A stretch of 21,868 nt of DNA, taken from positions 1-21,868 of the forward strand of contig JAANSK020263828.1 in NCBI GenBank assembly GCA_011763485.2, written 5' to 3'. The translations under genes and the position numbers were made by a program. Below are positions 19,836 through 21,868 of the stretch, piece after piece (position 1 is the first letter of the stretch; each line of letters starts with the position of its first letter). The notes beneath the pieces were generated by a model. The model made no database searches, was not told the origin of the DNA, and was given only the letters and a program-made list of their open reading frames with translations. This DNA is from Isoetes engelmannii (Eukaryota > Streptophyta > Lycopodiopsida > Isoetales > Isoetaceae).

Positions 19836-20438
19836 CTTAAAGATTCTACATTAAGGATAAGGATTTTTTAAGATTTTCGTACGATTCCTCTAGGTCTCGC
19901 TCTTTCCTTGATAAAGATTTGTTTTCCTATTCGTAACCTTCAAGACTCAAAATTATTGGAAATTACCTTCGCTTTTATTTTCAGGAATTTTTTTTGGCAA
20001 AGTTGTTGGCGGAGATGTAGCGGCGCCGCCAAGAGATTTTTGATCTGTTTCAAATGGAAGGCAACAAGGGAGGGCATGCCGTAGCTCTGGAGAGTGGCTA
20101 TAAGGCAACAAAGTGGCTATGGAAGGCAAGATGATCTCAATGTCTCAAAATGACCTGCAAACTATTTTTTAAGCTAAATTGGCTCTATCGGAGACAAAAA
20201 ACCAGCGGATTTTTTCCCTCTTAACTCAAGTCAGAGCATTTGGCTCCGAAAATTAGGGTGTTCTGCTTAGAACAGAGCATTTAGCTGCTTAATAAACATT
20301 TCGCATAGCAGGCTTACATAATGAGTCGCTCACGCTGAAGATCTCGCCCATCCTGCGAATAAAAGAGGGCTAGAACAACGCAACAAACCGAAGCAAAAAG
20401 GGACGTAATTTTTGAGTCTTGACGGGTTACGTCAGAAA
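19836..20438. other. AT-rich spacer
   Basis: No gene seen. It holds TAGCGGCGCCGCC at 20018-20030, shared with the centre of the palindrome array further right, inside a small hairpin (TTGGCGG 20006-20012 with CCGCCAA 20026-20032). TGACG at 20420-20424 and its inverse CGTCA at 20430-20434 form a small TGA/CRE-like palindrome just before the array. Confidence 0.45.
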
Positions 20439-20439
20439 A

Positions 20440-20520
20440 CTTTCATCATCAGAAGGTTTCTGGAAGAAACCTAGCGGCGCCGCCGCTAGGTTTCTTTCAG
20501 AAACCTTCTTGTGATGAAGG
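20440..20520. repeat. Nested palindrome: three 17-bp hairpin units in an 80-bp inverted repeat
   Basis: Three 17-bp units lie end to end. GGTTTCT-gga-AGAAACC is at 20455-20471, TAGCGGC-gcc-GCCGCTA at 20472-20488, and GGTTTCT-ttc-AGAAACC at 20489-20505. Each is a perfect 7-bp stem with a 3-base loop. Units 1 and 3 also pair with each other, and their flanks (TTCATCA...AGAA and TTCTTG..TGATGAA) extend the long stem to about 40 bp per arm with four or so mismatches. The DNA or RNA could thus form either one long hairpin or a three-leaf structure. It could be a foldback element or a protein-binding array. Confidence 0.9.
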
Positions 20521-20663
20521 TTCCCCCTTAAAAACCTACAAAATACTCTTACTTTTTGACGAATTTCACCATATAACCTTTTGAAATTCCCTTGGTCAAT
20601 GTATATATCTCTATATTCGTATGTTATGGAATGCCATTCTTCGACAGACATCGATGGCACCAC

Positions 20664-20785
20664 CTTGGCAAAGCGCCCATTTATATTCCATTCCTCAAAG
20701 TACAGCAATGCACAATTTGTTTGTCTTGGCAAAGCGCCCATTTATATTCCATTCCTTAAAGGATGGCAATGCACAATTTTTTGCT
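20664..20785. repeat. 61-bp tandem duplication
   Basis: CTTGGCAAAGCGCCCATTTA... occupies 20664-20724 and is repeated at 20725-20785 with few differences, including TATATTCCATTCCT and GCAATGCACAATTT. It sits in spacer DNA without a recognised gene. Confidence 0.9.
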
Positions 20786-21131
20786 CCATTGATTTTTCTT
20801 TCAGCAATCTACAATATTCATTGGTTTGCTTTTCGTGGACGATAAAAATGCAATTCAATTCTCAGCGACTTGCTCCACCAATTTGCTTTGAAGGATTTGT
20901 TCTCACCAAGTCGTAACAATTCTCTTGTCCTCGGGCGAAATCAAGAAAGTGTCTCAATGACTTACTTCTTGAAGGGCAGTTGAACTAATTGTTAAATCTT
21001 AGGCATTTGGTAAAATTTGAAACATTTGAAACTTGAAAAGAAACAAAACCAATATGGGTTTGAAGGGCTCTGCTGGTATTAGTGATTCTAAGATCCCCAT
21101 TTAAGAAGCTAAGGAGATCTGAGAGAATTCC
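20786..21131. other. Unassigned AT-rich spacer
   Basis: No gene, RNA or element recognised. It ends where the - strand retroelement fragment begins. Confidence 0.4.
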
Positions 21132-21710
21132 TCAGGTGGAGACGTCCATTTTCAGAATTCTGCTATTGGGGGCACATGAAGACTGATTAGACATCTCGTT
21201 AGCACCACAGCCCAGAGGACATAACTCCCAGACTGTCCCATCGTATTTTGATCTTTTGACATTTGTGTGAAGGCTTTCAAGTAGAACCAGCCATGTAAAG
21301 ATTGTAATTTTAGAGGCCCCATAGCTCTTCCACCCTTTGGCACAAACAATGGCCATCGGAAGTGTTACTTTTGCAAAATCTTTTATAGATCTCCAATAGT
21401 AATTATATAGTTGCACATAAAAACGCAAGTCCTTGAGGCTCTCAGGACAAGGCCAATTGAAAATAGTTGTAATGTTGTCAGGACCCATCCTAATGCCAGT
21501 TTTAGATATAATATGGCCTAAGTATCCAAGTTCTTGCTCGAAGAACCAACTATTTGACTCATTGACAAACAACTTGTTCTGGCTAAGGAGATCAAAGACC
21601 AGTTGCAAGTGTTGTTTATGGTCCTCAATAGATCTGATGTAGATAATTATATCGTCAAAGAAAATGACAACACAATACTGGTGCTAGAACTCTTTCCATG
21701 AGATGACAAA
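21132..21710 (-). mobile_element. Fossil Ty3/gypsy retrotransposon fragment (RT region)
   Basis: On the - strand the reading includes a stretch typical of Ty3/gypsy RT around and after the catalytic DD motif (about 21660), followed by GYLGHIISKTGI near 21520-21485 and the start of the region leading to RNase H. No gag, integrase or long terminal repeats were found in the window. The fragment is broken and probably old. Its right end meets a GC-rich segment at about 21711, and its left end is near 21132. Confidence 0.8.
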
Positions 21711-21711
21711 A

Positions 21712-21868
21712 TCGGTGAGCCGGGGTGGCTTGGCGAGCCGAGGAGGCCTTGCTGGGGGCCGTGGCCGCGGTGGTTATGTTGTGGTCTGGGATGGTGGTGG
21801 TGGTGGTGGGCGCGGGGAGGTAGGCTCTGGTGATGATGAGCTTCGAGTTGCTGGTGGCGGGTCGCTCC
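21712..21868. other. GC-rich segment with GGT microsatellite
   Basis: Composition changes abruptly to strongly G-rich. A (GGT)n run lies at about 21792-21810. The + strand can be read as a Gly/Arg-rich (RGG-like) peptide, but low-complexity DNA gives such readings by chance. The window ends inside it, so it could be the edge of a gene, of another element, or of a CpG-type promoter. Confidence 0.35.

Noticed and set aside
20427-20916. Overlapping frames of 74-111 codons on both strands
   Set aside because: They are created by the palindrome array and the 61-bp duplication; none has a recognisable domain.
21712-21868. RGG-box protein reading
   Set aside because: The reading comes from GGT/GGC low-complexity DNA and has no start, stop or neighbouring exon to support it.
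1-21868. tRNA, rRNA, CRISPR array or bacterial operon
   Set aside because: Read through by eye on both strands; no cloverleaf with conserved arms, no rRNA signature, no regularly spaced identical repeats, and gene structure is eukaryotic. A covariance-model scan would be the decisive test for small RNAs.

Overview
The window looks like nuclear DNA of a land plant, most likely a seed-free one and perhaps a fern. It is AT-rich, and one gene of 16 exons has canonical GT-AG introns, several of them long and carrying transposon debris. Both recognisable host genes encode proteins with chloroplast-transit-like N-termini. One LINE has a reverse transcriptase (RT) of a type I associate with mosses, lycophytes and ferns. 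The fern assignment is inference; the plant assignment is firm.

Layout. 1-640: unassigned AT-rich DNA with small hairpins at the left edge and a decayed ~130-bp repeat. About 1060-1880: a dead pogo-like DNA transposon (+ strand). About 1886-2950: the endonuclease part of a dead LINE (+). About 2960-3990: unassigned, with protein-like open frames. About 3990-5947: a second, different LINE on the - strand (endonuclease end plus RT with YADD). 6370-6978 (-): an intact, apparently intronless gene for a chloroplast-type membrane protein with a bacterial-type PH-like domain. 6979-7186: a 208-bp divergent promoter region. 7187-18368 (+): a 16-exon gene for a 420-residue, membrane-anchored, chloroplast-type TPR protein. 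Its exon phases all agree, and one intron is inferred to be GC-AG. Intron 9 (3.7 kb) holds a fossil LTR-retrotransposon piece. 18369-19044: 3' flank with tandem duplications. 19060-19820: a 5'-truncated LINE 3' end with a zinc knuckle, poly(A) and a 15-bp target-site duplication. 19836-21131: AT-rich spacer with a striking array of three 17-bp palindromes and a 61-bp tandem duplication. About 21132-21710 (-): fossil Ty3/gypsy RT fragment. 21712-21868: abrupt GC-rich segment.

The two host genes form a head-to-head pair, both probably plastid-targeted and membrane-associated, so shared regulation is plausible. Everything else recognisable is mobile-element debris. I found no rRNA, tRNA, CRISPR array or bacterial-type operon. 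The best candidates for something undescribed are the palindrome array at 20455-20505 and the inverted repeats flanking exon 8 of the TPR gene.
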